Notes: generated from the sequence alone by a model not told the origin. DNA of 37,765 bases from Streptomyces sp. sk2.1 (GCF_008120935.1 NZ_RDBO01000076.1:33062-70826); one strand, 5' to 3'. Numbered from the stretch's first letter, positions 8,385-16,492 are shown. Numbers and translations: made by a program.

Positions 8385-9007
8385 TAACGCAGCGGCGCCC
8401 AGTTCGCCACGAGGACCTCCCCCGGGTCCTGCCAGACCAGGGCCCCGTCGGCCAGGCCGGGAACCGTTCCCGAACGGCCCGGCGAGGGCATCAACGCTCC
8501 CCGGCCGTCCTTGACCGCCTCCACCACCGCTGCCAGCAGATCGACGAAGGACATTCCCCCGGGCTCCTCCGGGGCGTCCTCCATGGACCAGGCGCCGAGT
8601 CGTCCACTGCCGCAGTCGATGGTGGAGCCCATCCAGGGCTCGTTCACCTCGTTCGTGGTCAGCGGAAGCCACAACCGGCCCCACTCCTCAGAGAACGAAT
8701 CGCACAGGTCATCGTGGATGTCGGCAGCCGTCGCCACCGGCAGCAACGCGTGCCGGTCCAGGAACAGGCCCGCACCCGAGTCGTCGTCATCGGCCACGCC
8801 GTCGTTGACGGCCCACACCTCGCGCAGCCCAGCATCCAGAGCGAACCCCATGCGCGCCTCCACCCGGGCCAGTGCCTCCTCGCCGGCACCGGGTCGAAGA
8901 CAGGCCGCCGAAGCGGGGGCATGCTCGGCAAGCCAGGCGGTCAGCTCCCGCCACAGCGCCGCGGCCCGTCCGGCGTCGTCGTCGCCCACGTCTTGTCGAT
9001 CACTCAT
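8381..9007 (-). CDS. SUKH/SMI1-KNR4 family protein, possible nuclease immunity protein
   Basis: The 208-residue cytoplasmic protein has the SMI1/KNR4 (SUKH) pattern: E-A-L-A-R-V-E near residue 45, GFALDAGLREVWAVNDG (about 54-70), and an acidic middle ending in WLPLTTNEVNEPW (about 112-124). SUKH proteins are frequent immunity partners of nuclease toxins in polymorphic toxin systems. The gene converges on the large secreted DNase-like gene, with a decayed IS630 between them. The last sense codon (TAC) and the stop (TGA) come from the IS insertion. Reading across the empty site restores CTG CGT TAG, so the original protein ended one residue earlier and the insertion is harmless to the product. 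The immunity role is inferred from family and neighbour. Confidence 0.8.
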   Translation of the reverse strand: MSDRQDVGDDDAGRAAALWRELTAWLAEHAPASAACLRPGAGEEALARVEARMGFALDAGLREVWAVNDGVADDDDSGAGLFLDRHALLPVATAADIHDDLCDSFSEEWGRLWLPLTTNEVNEPWMGSTIDCGSGRLGAWSMEDAPEEPGGMSFVDLLAAVVEAVKDGRGALMPSPGRSGTVPGLADGALVWQDPGEVLVANWAPLRY

Positions 9008-9042
9008 CCCGCCAACCTATCGGCGGGCAGGAGCGACCCGCC

Positions 9043-9351
9043 ATGAGGAGCATCACGCCCGCCCTCGCCGTCATCACCATCGCTGCCGCGGTCCCTGCCG
9101 GTACCGCTGGGGCGAGTGCCCGCAGCAGCTGCGACGCCTGGACGAAGAGCCATGTCTCCTGGATCTTCTCCGGCTTCCGGCCGAGTCGGCCGGGTGGTCC
9201 TCCATCCAGTCGAGGGACGTACGTGTACCGGCAACGGGGAACCGCAGGGGGCCGCCCGCGGATCCGGGGTCCAGTGCTCGGAGTTCCCGTCGCGTCCGGG
9301 GCGGAGGTAGTGCGCAGGGTGCACGTCGGCGGCCCGTCCTGCTGCGCCTGA
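9043..9351 (+). CDS. Small secreted hypothetical protein (102 aa)
   Basis: An ATG at 9043 with GGCAGGAG upstream opens a 102-residue frame beginning with a convincing signal peptide (MRSITPALAVITIAAAVPAG, then TAGASA). The first 45 residues look like a real secreted protein (SSCDAWTKSHVSWIFSGF). The remainder is Arg/Gly/Pro-rich and lacks clear composition bias, so a frameshift or an out-of-frame tail after about residue 45 is possible. It is divergent from the SUKH gene by 35 nt. No family recognised. Confidence 0.45.
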   Translation: MRSITPALAVITIAAAVPAGTAGASARSSCDAWTKSHVSWIFSGFRPSRPGGPPSSRGTYVYRQRGTAGGRPRIRGPVLGVPVASGAEVVRRVHVGGPSCCA

Positions 9352-9470
9352 CGTACCGGCGTTTCGTGTCGCACGGCGATGCGCGCGGGCGGGGTGCGCT
9401 GGAAGGCTCGACCTGCCCGGCCCGGACGCTCCCCGGACCGGCCGTGTCCATCACTGTCAGGAGAAGCACC

Positions 9471-11048
9471 ATGATCACCCCCGGCACCGCCGTACGGCGC
9501 GCCTCGGCCGTAGGACTCGTCCTCGCCGCCGGCCTCACCACCGGCCTGGCCGCGCCACCCGCCGCCACCGCCGCGACGCCCGCGGCCGCCGACGCGGCCC
9601 CTTCGGCCGGGCTCGGCCGCTACTACCAGCAGCGCCCCCACTGGCACCGCTGCGCCCGGGATGCGGACGACGGGACGGGCCGTGCCCTCGACGTCGCGGG
9701 CGCACGCTGCGCGGACGTGACCGTACCGCTCGACTACGGCAAGCCCCGCGGCCGGACCATCACCGTCGCCATATCCCGCCTGCGGGCCACCGACACCCGC
9801 CACCGGATCGGCTCCCTCCTGATCAACCCCGGCGGTCCGGGCGGTCCGGGCCTCGGCACGGGGCTCGTCGTGCGCCCCGTGATGAAGGAGACCGGCGCCC
9901 GCTACGACCTGATCGGCATGGACCCGCGCTTCACCGGCCGCAGCACCCCCCTGGACTGCGGCCTGTCCTCCGGCCCCGGCCTGCTCTCGGCCGGCCCGGA
10001 CCGAGCCGGATTCGACCGCCAGGTGGCCCGTGCCAGAAGCGTCGCGGAACAGTGCCGGGCCACCAACAGTGCCGTCCTGCCGCACGTCACGACACGCAAC
10101 ACCGCCCGCGACATCGACGTCGTCCGCAGCGTCCTCGGTGAGCGGAAGATCTCCTACCTGGGCTTCTCCTACGGCACGTACCTGGGCACGGCCTACACCC
10201 AGATGTTCCCCAAGCGCTACGACCGGGTGGTCCTCGACAGCGCCCTGGACCCCGACCGCTACAACCCCCGCCTCCTGAAGGGCGCCGACGCCGAGAACGA
10301 GAAGGCGTACGACGACTGGGCCGAGTGGACGGCCGCGCGCCACGACACCTACGGACTCGGCCGCACCCGCGAAGAGGTGCGCGCCACCCTCGACGACGTG
10401 ATCGCCGCCTCCGCCCGCGAACCGCTCACCGTCGGCACCGATCCCGACGTCTTCCGCCTCGACGGCAGCCAGGTGCCCGCCCTGCTCTTCACCGAACTCG
10501 CCGACGAGACCGACCCGGCGCGGGCCTCCCTGGCCGAGCACATGTCCCTGCTCGCCCGGGCCGCCGAAGGCCGCCCCACCACCTTGTCGCCCGCCTTCGC
10601 CGACCTGCTGCGCAGCGTGTTCACCCCCGCCGGTTCCTCCGTGGCCAGCGCCCAGACCGCGATCCTGTGCGGCGACGTCGCCGCCCCGCGCGACCCCGAG
10701 ACGTACTGGCGCGACATCGAACGGGGCCGCGCCGCCCACCCGTTGTTCGCCCCGCTGACCGAGAGCATCACCCCGTGCGCCTTCTGGGAGCGCCCCCGGG
10801 AGGCACCCGTCCGGGTCCGGCGCGACACCCGGGCCCTGATCGTCGCCTCCACCGGTGACCCCCGCGTCCCGTACACCAACAGCGTCGCCCTGCACGACCG
10901 TCTGCCCGGCTCCCGCCTCCTCACCCTCGCCGGAGCCAACCAGCACGTCAATTACGGCGTCTACGGCAACGCCTGCATCGACTCCACCGTCAACTCCTAC
11001 CTCGCCACCGGCCACCTGCCCGCCCGCGACCGCACCTGCGCCAAGTAG
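9471..11048 (+). CDS. Secreted S33-family tripeptidyl aminopeptidase / alpha-beta hydrolase
   Basis: The 525-residue precursor has a signal peptide (about residues 1-36, alanine-rich) and resembles the secreted Streptomyces aminopeptidases of the Tap/SlpD/SlpE type, which remove short peptides from protein N-termini outside the cell. The oxyanion loop NPGGPGGPG (119-127), the nucleophile S233 in GFSYGT, an Asp in STGDPRVPY and a His in ANQHVNYG give a full triad. The C-terminal TAP-type segment with paired cysteines is present. GGAG lies 7 nt before the ATG. The usual DPRG motif reads DPRFTGRS here, a mild deviation. The gene stands alone, followed by a hairpin, and is probably unrelated to the biosynthetic genes. 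Confidence 0.9.
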   Translation: MITPGTAVRRASAVGLVLAAGLTTGLAAPPAATAATPAAADAAPSAGLGRYYQQRPHWHRCARDADDGTGRALDVAGARCADVTVPLDYGKPRGRTITVAISRLRATDTRHRIGSLLINPGGPGGPGLGTGLVVRPVMKETGARYDLIGMDPRFTGRSTPLDCGLSSGPGLLSAGPDRAGFDRQVARARSVAEQCRATNSAVLPHVTTRNTARDIDVVRSVLGERKISYLGFSYGTYLGTAYTQMFPKRYDRVVLDSALDPDRYNPRLLKGADAENEKAYDDWAEWTAARHDTYGLGRTREEVRATLDDVIAASAREPLTVGTDPDVFRLDGSQVPALLFTELADETDPARASLAEHMSLLARAAEGRPTTLSPAFADLLRSVFTPAGSSVASAQTAILCGDVAAPRDPETYWRDIERGRAAHPLFAPLTESITPCAFWERPREAPVRVRRDTRALIVASTGDPRVPYTNSVALHDRLPGSRLLTLAGANQHVNYGVYGNACIDSTVNSYLATGHLPARDRTCAK

Positions 11049-11117
11049 CCCGGCACCGGAACAGGGGCCGGTCCTGCGGGTGGTGTGCCGCGGACATCAC
11101 CGGGCGCGGGCACCGAG

Positions 11118-11151
11118 GCCGGGCCGCAACAGCACCCTGCAGCGGCCCGGC
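11118..11151 (+). terminator. Hairpin terminator after the S33 peptidase gene
   Basis: GCCGGGCCGC (11118-11127) pairs perfectly with GCGGCCCGGC (11142-11151) around a 14-nt loop, 70 nt after the stop. Confidence 0.6.
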
Positions 11152-11248
11152 TCACCGCAACTGCGCGGGGCGGCACAGAGATCGGTTGAGGGTATCGGGC
11201 GGTGAGCAGCGCAGTATCCTCCGTCCGCGCCGGGGCAGCCGTTCAATC

Positions 11249-11274
11249 GGGTTGCCCGGCCGGCCGGGCAACCC
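11249..11274. repeat. Perfect 26-bp palindrome upstream of the LysE gene
   Basis: GGGTTGCCCGGCC at 11249-11261 is followed at once by its exact reverse complement, with no loop. It lies in the 346-bp gene-free gap (11049-11394), 120 bp before the LysE start. A symmetrical site without a loop fits a regulator operator better than a terminator hairpin, but either is possible. Nothing else recognisable lies in the gap besides the terminator at 11118. Confidence 0.5.
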
Positions 11275-11394
11275 CGAGAATCCACCCATGACCACGACGA
11301 CTGCTTTCCTGCTGCCGATGCCCGCCTCCGCCGCCGTTGCGGGACCGGGCCGACAGCAGTCCGGCTGTCCGGGAAGGTCGACTCCGCATCGCGC

Positions 11395-12027
11395 ATGAGC
11401 ACGGCCCTGGTCGCCGGTCTCCTGGCCGGTTACGGCATCGCCATGCCGGTGGGAGCGGTCGCGACGTATCTCGTGGCCCTCACCGCGCGGACGTCGTTGC
11501 GGGTCGGTGCCTGTGCCGCTCTGGGCGTCGCGACCGCCGACGGCCTGTACGCGCTGGTCTCGATGGTCGGGGGCTCGACGCTCGCGCCCGTCATCGGGCC
11601 GATCGCGCTGCCCCTGCGTCGGGCCTCGGCCGTGGTGCTCCTCGCTCTGGCGTGCCGGAGCGCGGTGACGGCCGTCGCCATGTACCGCAGGCGGCAGGAC
11701 GTGGGTGGGGTGAACCGCGAACCGATGAGTCCGGTGCGGGCGTATCTCGGGTTCCTGGGCATCACACTGATGAACCCGATCACCGTGATCTATTTCGCGG
11801 CCCTGGTGCTCGCCGGCCAGGGTGCCGCCGCACCGGATCACTGGGACAAGGCCGTGTTCGTCCTGGCGGCCTTCGCGGCCTCCGCCAGTTGGCAACTGCT
11901 GCTCGCCGGCGGCGGAGCCCTGCTCGGCCGTGTGCTGACGGGACCTCACGGCCGTTTGTCCACCGCCCTGGTGTCCAGTGCCGTGATCGTCGGTCTCGCC
12001 GCCCACCTGCTGGTGTCCCAGCCGTGA
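11395..12027 (+). CDS. LysE-family amino acid / metabolite exporter
   Basis: The 210-residue membrane protein has the six-helix LysE/RhtB layout: hydrophobic segments near residues 3-28, 38-60, 65-85, 113-140, 150-172 and 184-206. The N-terminal G-x-x-x-x-P-V-G-A motif (GYGIAMPVGAV) and the mid-protein GLxITLMNPITVIYF signature, with its helix-breaking NP, are present. Members export basic or neutral amino acids or related compounds by proton antiport. The ATG at 11395 has only a distant GGGAAGG, so translation may be weak. It converges on the molybdoenzyme gene. No partner LysR/AsnC regulator is adjacent. Substrate unknown. Confidence 0.88.
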   Translation: MSTALVAGLLAGYGIAMPVGAVATYLVALTARTSLRVGACAALGVATADGLYALVSMVGGSTLAPVIGPIALPLRRASAVVLLALACRSAVTAVAMYRRRQDVGGVNREPMSPVRAYLGFLGITLMNPITVIYFAALVLAGQGAAAPDHWDKAVFVLAAFAASASWQLLLAGGGALLGRVLTGPHGRLSTALVSSAVIVGLAAHLLVSQP

Positions 12028-12046
12028 ACGACGAGCCGACGCGACC

Positions 12047-12065
12047 CGCCCGGCTCGGCCGGGCG
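12047..12065. terminator. Bidirectional hairpin between convergent genes
   Basis: CGCCCGGC-TCG-GCCGGGCG is a perfect 8-bp stem with a 3-nt loop, between the stop codons of the LysE (+) and molybdoenzyme (-) genes. Confidence 0.6.
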
Positions 12066-12107
12066 CCGGAAGGGGCGTCCGGTCACGCCACCCGGAACCG
12101 GGCGGCC

Positions 12108-15100
12108 TCAGACGTCGAGCACGACGTCCGTGACCGGCACCGCCCGGCAGGTCAGCACCCGGTCGTCGGGCAGGTCCTCGGCCGGGGCCACCAGGTGGGC
12201 GACCTGTCCGCTCAGGACGGTGACGGCGCAGCTCTCGCACTGTCCCAGGCGGCAGCCGTTCGGCAGCTTCAGCCCTGCCTTCTCACCGAGTTCGAGCAGT
12301 GTGCCGTCCGCCCGGGTCCAGGTCAGTTCGCGTTCCGAGCGGGCGAAGCGCACGGTCGCGGTGGCGTCCGCCGGGACCTCGACGTTCCGCGTGGCGACCT
12401 GGAACCTCTCGGCGAAGACGTCGAAGCCCGGCACTCCGCGCGCCTTCAGTCCGGCGGTGACGTCATCGATCATCTCCTGGGGCCCGCACAGGTAGAAGCG
12501 GGCGCGGCGGCGGATCAGTTCCTCGTCGATCCCGTCGGCGGTGATCCGGCCGCGGACCGGGTGATGCGCGCCCTCCACGTCCTCGACTGCCGGGCGGCTG
12601 TAGTGGTCGATCACCGTCAACTGCGGTATCGCTCCGGCCAGTTCCCGAAGCCGGTCCGCGAACGCGTGGGTCCTGTTGTTGCGGTTGCCGTAGTGCAGGA
12701 CCACCTCGGGGACCGAACCGCCGGTGGACGCGAGCGTTTCGAGGTAGCCGAGGAAGGGGGTGATGCCGACGCCGGCCGCGAGCAGCACCACCGGTTGGTC
12801 GTGGTCGACCGGGATGGCGAACAGGCCGGAAGGAGCGGTCACCCGTACCCGGGTCCCGGCGGTGAGACGGTGCGCGAACGGGGAGAACGCGCCGCCCTCG
12901 ATCCGCCGGACGGCCAGCCGGTACGTCATGAGGTCGTCGCCCCGGGCCACGCCGGTCAGCGAGTACGCCCGGGTGATGTCGGGGGAATCGGCGACGGCGA
13001 CGGTGACGTGCTGACCGGGGCGGAACTCCGGCAGCGGGCCGCCGTCGGCCGGGCGGAGCAGCAACTCCCTTACGTCCTCGGTCGCTTCGTCGGTCGATTC
13101 GACGACGAACTCGCGCGGGCCGGACCATGTCACGGTCGGTACGGGGCGGATGTCGCAGGCCGTCGAGCGCAGTGGCACCGAACCGCTGATCGGGTCGTGC
13201 GCGGTGTCGCCGACGAGCAGGTTGTAGTTCTGTCCGCCGTCGGCCAGCGGGTCCGATCCGGGCAGTGCCAGGTCGGGGGTGCTCTGCCACCACCCGTATT
13301 CGGCGACCACCGTGTCGGGGTGCAGGCCGGGGTCCACCCGGGCGCGCATCCGCACGGTGGCGTTGCGTGTCGTGATCTCCACCAGGCCGCCGTCGGTGAT
13401 GCCCCGGTCCGCGGCGACCTGTTCGCCGATCTCGACGAGGGGTTCGGGCGAGCGTCTGCGCAGCGACGACAGTCCGCGGTGCTGGCTGTGGCAGAAGTAC
13501 CCGTTCTTGGCGCAGCTCAAGGTCAGCGGGAAGTCGGGGTCGGTGGGCGCGCCGTCGGATTCGGGCACCGGGGAGTAGCCGTGGTCGAGCAGCCGTTGCG
13601 AGTACAGCTCCACCCGCCCGGTCGGGGTGGCGAATCCGGTGACCCGCCCGTCGGGCGTGGTCTCGGCGTACTTCCGGTACCGCATCGGCAGTGGCAGGTC
13701 CAGGCCGCCGGGAACCGCGCGCAGGTCGTCCACGGTGAGGCCGAGGGGTTCGAGCTGGTGGTTCCAGGCCGCCTGGACGTCCCCGTCGAAGAACTCGTCC
13801 CCGAGGCCGAGGCGGCAGGCGAGGTCGAAGACGATGTCGAGGTCGGAGCGGGATTCGCCGAGCGGGTCGAGCATGCGGGGGCGCAGTTGCACGCGTTGCT
13901 GGGCGCGTCGGGAGATCTCGAAGCCGGCGCGCAGCCCTTCCCGTTCCCAGGGGGTGTTGGCGGGCAGGAGGATGTCGGCGAACCGGGAGGTGGGGTTCTC
14001 GAACAGGTCGATGTGCACGCCGAATTCGAGCTGTCGCAGGGCCTCGGCGGTGCGTATCGGGTCGGGTTGCGACAGCAGCAGGTTGCCGCCGAAGGAGACC
14101 AGGGCGCGTACGCGGTACGGGTCTCCTTCGGTGATCGCCCTGCACAGGGTCCGTGCGGAGATCCAGCCGGAGGCCGGGGGGCCGAGGGGGTGTTCGGCGA
14201 GGCCCAGCGCCTTCGCCGCCTGCTCGGGCGCGGGCGGCAGGGACACCTTGGCGGTCGGTTGCTGCGGCAGGACGACGTTCCCGCCGGGGGCGTCGTAACA
14301 GCCGGTGAGCGCGTACAGGGTGGCGATGGCGCGTTCGGTCTGTGTCGCGTCGACGTGCTGGCCGACTCCGGTCCAGGTTCCGTAGCTGACCGCGCGCGAG
14401 GTGGCCAGGTCGTCGGCGAACGCGATGAGCGTGTCGGTGTCCACCCCGGTCACCGACGACGTGCGTTCCAGCGGCCAGGCCGCCGCGGCGTCGAGGTAGT
14501 GCTGGAACGCCGGCCGGCAGGTGACCGTTCCGGAGCGGGTGCGGACCCGGTGGGTGCCGCGCAGGGCGAATCGCTGCGGGGCGGGGGCGGCCCGGGTGGT
14601 GTCGTAGGGCTCGGGCCGGCCGCCGTGCTCGTCCCACACCACGTGGCCGACGCCGTCGGGGGTCAGTTCGTCGGCCCTCAGGAAGCGGCCGTCGTCGTCG
14701 CGCACCAGCAGCGGCCCGTTGCTCCAGGCCCGCAGGAACTCCTGGTCGCCGCCGTGGCGGCGCAGCACGAGGTCGGCCAGTCCGAGGGCGAGGGCGCCGT
14801 CGGTGCCCGGTCGTACCCGCAGCCAGTGGTCGGCCTGCATCGCGGCGGCCGTCCGGCGCGGGTCGACGACGGCGAGGCGGGCCCCCCGTGCGCGTGCCTC
14901 GGCCAGGGCCGCCGACCGGGACAGCCAGGTCTTGGCGGGATTGTGCCCCCACATCACGGTCAGGTCGGTGTGGGGGAAGTCGGGTGCCGGCTGGGCGCTG
15001 CCGAAGGTGAAGGCGTGGGCGAAGTCCTTGTGCCAGTTGCAGATCTCGGTCGAGTAGCAGATGTTCGGGCTGCCGTAGAGGTGGACGAACCGCTCCACCC

Positions 15101-15461
15101 ATTCGAGGGCATCGCTCATCGGCGTGCCGCTGGGCGAGGTCACCGAGAAGGCGACGGACTCCGGCCCCGAGGTGTCGCGGAATTCCGCGAGCCGGGCGCC
15201 GATCTCCGTCATCGCCTCCTCCCAGCCGATCTCCCGCCATTTGGGGTCGGGGTCGGTCCGCGGTGTGGTGCGGCGCAGCGGCCGGGTGAGACGGGCCGGA
15301 CTGTGCACGAGTTCGGGCGCCGCCCGCCCCTTGGGGCACAGCGCCGCGCCCGTGGGGTGGTCCGGGTCCGGGCGCACGCCGACCATGGCCCCCGATTCGA
15401 TGGTGTAGATCGCGCCGCAGCGTGACTTGCAGAGGGTGCAGTAGCCACGTGCCTCGGTCAT
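12108..15461 (-). CDS. Self-contained molybdopterin oxidoreductase fused to FAD/NAD reductase and [2Fe-2S] ferredoxin
   Basis: The 1117-residue protein joins three electron-transfer modules. Residues 1-45 hold a [4Fe-4S] site (C8, C11, C15, C42) as in DMSO-reductase-family enzymes. Bis-MGD binding domains follow to about residue 760, including C141 in STEICNWHK, which by hand alignment falls where formate dehydrogenase H has its selenocysteine Mo ligand. Next is a ferredoxin-reductase module (about 780-1020: FAD motif RAYSLTG, NAD motif LLAAGVGITPF, CGPQEM), then a plant-type ferredoxin (CRLGQCESC plus a distal C) at the C-terminus. Electrons could thus pass between NAD(P)H and Mo within one chain. 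GGGGAGA precedes the ATG at 15461. The substrate is not identifiable: it lacks features specific for nitrate reductase, and formate, sulfur or organic substrates are possible. The upstream CsoR-like operators suggest metal, sulfide or aldehyde control. Confidence 0.88.
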   Translation of the reverse strand: MTEARGYCTLCKSRCGAIYTIESGAMVGVRPDPDHPTGAALCPKGRAAPELVHSPARLTRPLRRTTPRTDPDPKWREIGWEEAMTEIGARLAEFRDTSGPESVAFSVTSPSGTPMSDALEWVERFVHLYGSPNICYSTEICNWHKDFAHAFTFGSAQPAPDFPHTDLTVMWGHNPAKTWLSRSAALAEARARGARLAVVDPRRTAAAMQADHWLRVRPGTDGALALGLADLVLRRHGGDQEFLRAWSNGPLLVRDDDGRFLRADELTPDGVGHVVWDEHGGRPEPYDTTRAAPAPQRFALRGTHRVRTRSGTVTCRPAFQHYLDAAAAWPLERTSSVTGVDTDTLIAFADDLATSRAVSYGTWTGVGQHVDATQTERAIATLYALTGCYDAPGGNVVLPQQPTAKVSLPPAPEQAAKALGLAEHPLGPPASGWISARTLCRAITEGDPYRVRALVSFGGNLLLSQPDPIRTAEALRQLEFGVHIDLFENPTSRFADILLPANTPWEREGLRAGFEISRRAQQRVQLRPRMLDPLGESRSDLDIVFDLACRLGLGDEFFDGDVQAAWNHQLEPLGLTVDDLRAVPGGLDLPLPMRYRKYAETTPDGRVTGFATPTGRVELYSQRLLDHGYSPVPESDGAPTDPDFPLTLSCAKNGYFCHSQHRGLSSLRRRSPEPLVEIGEQVAADRGITDGGLVEITTRNATVRMRARVDPGLHPDTVVAEYGWWQSTPDLALPGSDPLADGGQNYNLLVGDTAHDPISGSVPLRSTACDIRPVPTVTWSGPREFVVESTDEATEDVRELLLRPADGGPLPEFRPGQHVTVAVADSPDITRAYSLTGVARGDDLMTYRLAVRRIEGGAFSPFAHRLTAGTRVRVTAPSGLFAIPVDHDQPVVLLAAGVGITPFLGYLETLASTGGSVPEVVLHYGNRNNRTHAFADRLRELAGAIPQLTVIDHYSRPAVEDVEGAHHPVRGRITADGIDEELIRRRARFYLCGPQEMIDDVTAGLKARGVPGFDVFAERFQVATRNVEVPADATATVRFARSERELTWTRADGTLLELGEKAGLKLPNGCRLGQCESCAVTVLSGQVAHLVAPAEDLPDDRVLTCRAVPVTDVVLDV

Positions 15462-15591
15462 CGTCCGCTGTCTCCCCTTGTGGTGGTCGGGCATCGGGAT
15501 CCGGTGTGCCGGAACGGTACGGAGGGTTCGATCCGGGCCGTCCGGGCCGTCCGGGCCGGGAACGGGTCCGGTTGGCTCCTCCGCACTCCTG

Positions 15592-15756
15592 GATACCCTG
15601 ATGGGGTATCAAGAAGTACACCCCCCGGGGGTAATGCTGCAAGCTTTTGATCACGGCTCGACCGATGAGGAACGAATGAGGGAGAATGTTTCAGCCAACC
15701 TGGATACCACCTAGGGGTATGTAGACTGAATCGGGGAACATACCCCCCGTCCGTAT
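15592..15756. promoter_or_regulatory. Array of CsoR-like operators in a divergent promoter
   Basis: The 313-bp gap between the molybdoenzyme (-) and the small Cys protein (+) holds three 17-bp imperfect palindromes of the form ATACC-N7-GGTAT or near it: ATACCCTGATGGGGTAT (15593-15609), ATACCACCTAGGGGTAT (15704-15720) and the weaker ATACCCCCCGTCCGTAT (15740-15756). The palindrome ACCCCCCGGGGGT lies at 15620-15632. This G/C-tract with ATAC ends is the known operator style of the CsoR/RcnR/CstR/FrmR repressors, which sense copper, other metals, persulfide or formaldehyde. The last site sits just before the small gene and the first is on the side of the molybdoenzyme. No CsoR gene is in the window. 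Confidence 0.6.
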
Positions 15757-15774
15757 ACACAGGGAGCTCGCCGC

Positions 15775-15939
15775 ATGTCCGAAGTCGCGGAACGAACGCA
15801 AGCACCGAAACTCCGCTCGGCCGTTGCCGCCGCGGTCACGTCCCAGGCCGGGCGGGCCGTTCTCCAATGCCTCGCCGCTTGTGCGCTGCAGGCCCTCCAG
15901 AACCGGGGGACGGCGTGCGGCTGCGCCCGGCCGAAGTAG
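15775..15939 (+). CDS. Small cysteine-containing protein (54 aa)
   Basis: AGGGAG 8 nt before an ATG at 15775 opens a 54-codon frame directly behind a CsoR-like operator. The protein has an N-terminal charged stretch, a central helix with two Cys (QCLAACAL) and a C-terminal CGC motif, giving four cysteines in 54 residues. No family recognised. The cysteines and the operator context would fit a metal- or sulfur-related small protein, which is inference only. It heads the operon with the CBS-domain gene. Confidence 0.6.
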   Translation: MSEVAERTQAPKLRSAVAAAVTSQAGRAVLQCLAACALQALQNRGTACGCARPK

Positions 15940-15958
15940 AGCGGCGGAAGGCGCCCCG

Positions 15959-16015
15959 ATGAGCACCGACGCGCCCGGCGCCCGCCGGTCCGGGCGAGGT
16001 GGGCCGGACCGATGA
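15959..16015 (+). CDS. Possible 18-aa leader peptide coupled to the CBS gene
   Basis: GGAAGG is followed by ATG at 15959, and the 18-codon frame ends in TGA overlapping the next ATG as ATGA (16012-16015). The overlap suggests translational coupling. The peptide is Arg/Gly-rich and may simply be spurious. Confidence 0.3.
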   Translation: MSTDAPGARRSGRGGPDR

Positions 16016-16458
16016 ACACCGGGACGGGACCGATGGGCACCGGGACGGACACCGCCGTCGTGGACTCGATGCACACCTTCCCCAAGACCTCCCCTCCGTC
16101 GACGACGGTCGGGCAGGCGCGGGAGCTCTTCGGGAACGACAAGGTGCACGCCCTGCTGGTGGTCGACGACGACGTGCTGATCGCGGTCGTCGAGCGGCCC
16201 GACCTGGTGGGGCGGGACGACCACGAGCCGGTCGCCCCGGCGGGACGGCTCGGCGACCGGGTGGTCGCGCCGTCCGCCGGGCTGCGCGAGACGTGGGACG
16301 CGATGGTCGCCGCGGGGCGCCGGAGAGTCGCCGTCACCACCGAGGGCGACCGACTGGTCGGCCTGCTCTGCCTGAAGAGCTCGGGACTCGGCTTCTGCTC
16401 CGACGCCGGCGTACGGGCACGGGCCGAGGAACGCGCGGCCGGGGCACGGGGCCGATGA
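16012..16458 (+). CDS. CBS-domain pair protein
   Basis: The 148-residue soluble protein is essentially two CBS motifs: about residues 20-75 (MHTFPKTSPPSTTVGQAREL, ALLVVDDDVLIAVVERPDL) and 80-130 (VAPSAGLRETWDAMVAAGRR, VAVTTEGDRLVGLLCLKSSG). CBS pairs bind adenine nucleotides and sense energy or redox state. No catalytic domain is attached, so it probably regulates a partner protein. It lies downstream of the 54-aa gene behind the CsoR-like sites and divergent from the molybdoenzyme. ATG at 16012 has GAGGTGGG 8 nt upstream; ATG at 16033 is an alternative. Confidence 0.8.
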   Translation: MNTGTGPMGTGTDTAVVDSMHTFPKTSPPSTTVGQARELFGNDKVHALLVVDDDVLIAVVERPDLVGRDDHEPVAPAGRLGDRVVAPSAGLRETWDAMVAAGRRRVAVTTEGDRLVGLLCLKSSGLGFCSDAGVRARAEERAAGARGR

Positions 16459-16492
16459 CGCCCACCGAGGGGCGCCGACCACCGACCCTGCC

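Noticed and set aside
12108..15461. Naming the molybdoenzyme an assimilatory nitrate reductase.
   Set aside because: The fusion with reductase and ferredoxin is only superficially similar; no nitrate/nitrite transport or nitrite reductase gene is nearby, and specificity residues are not decisive.
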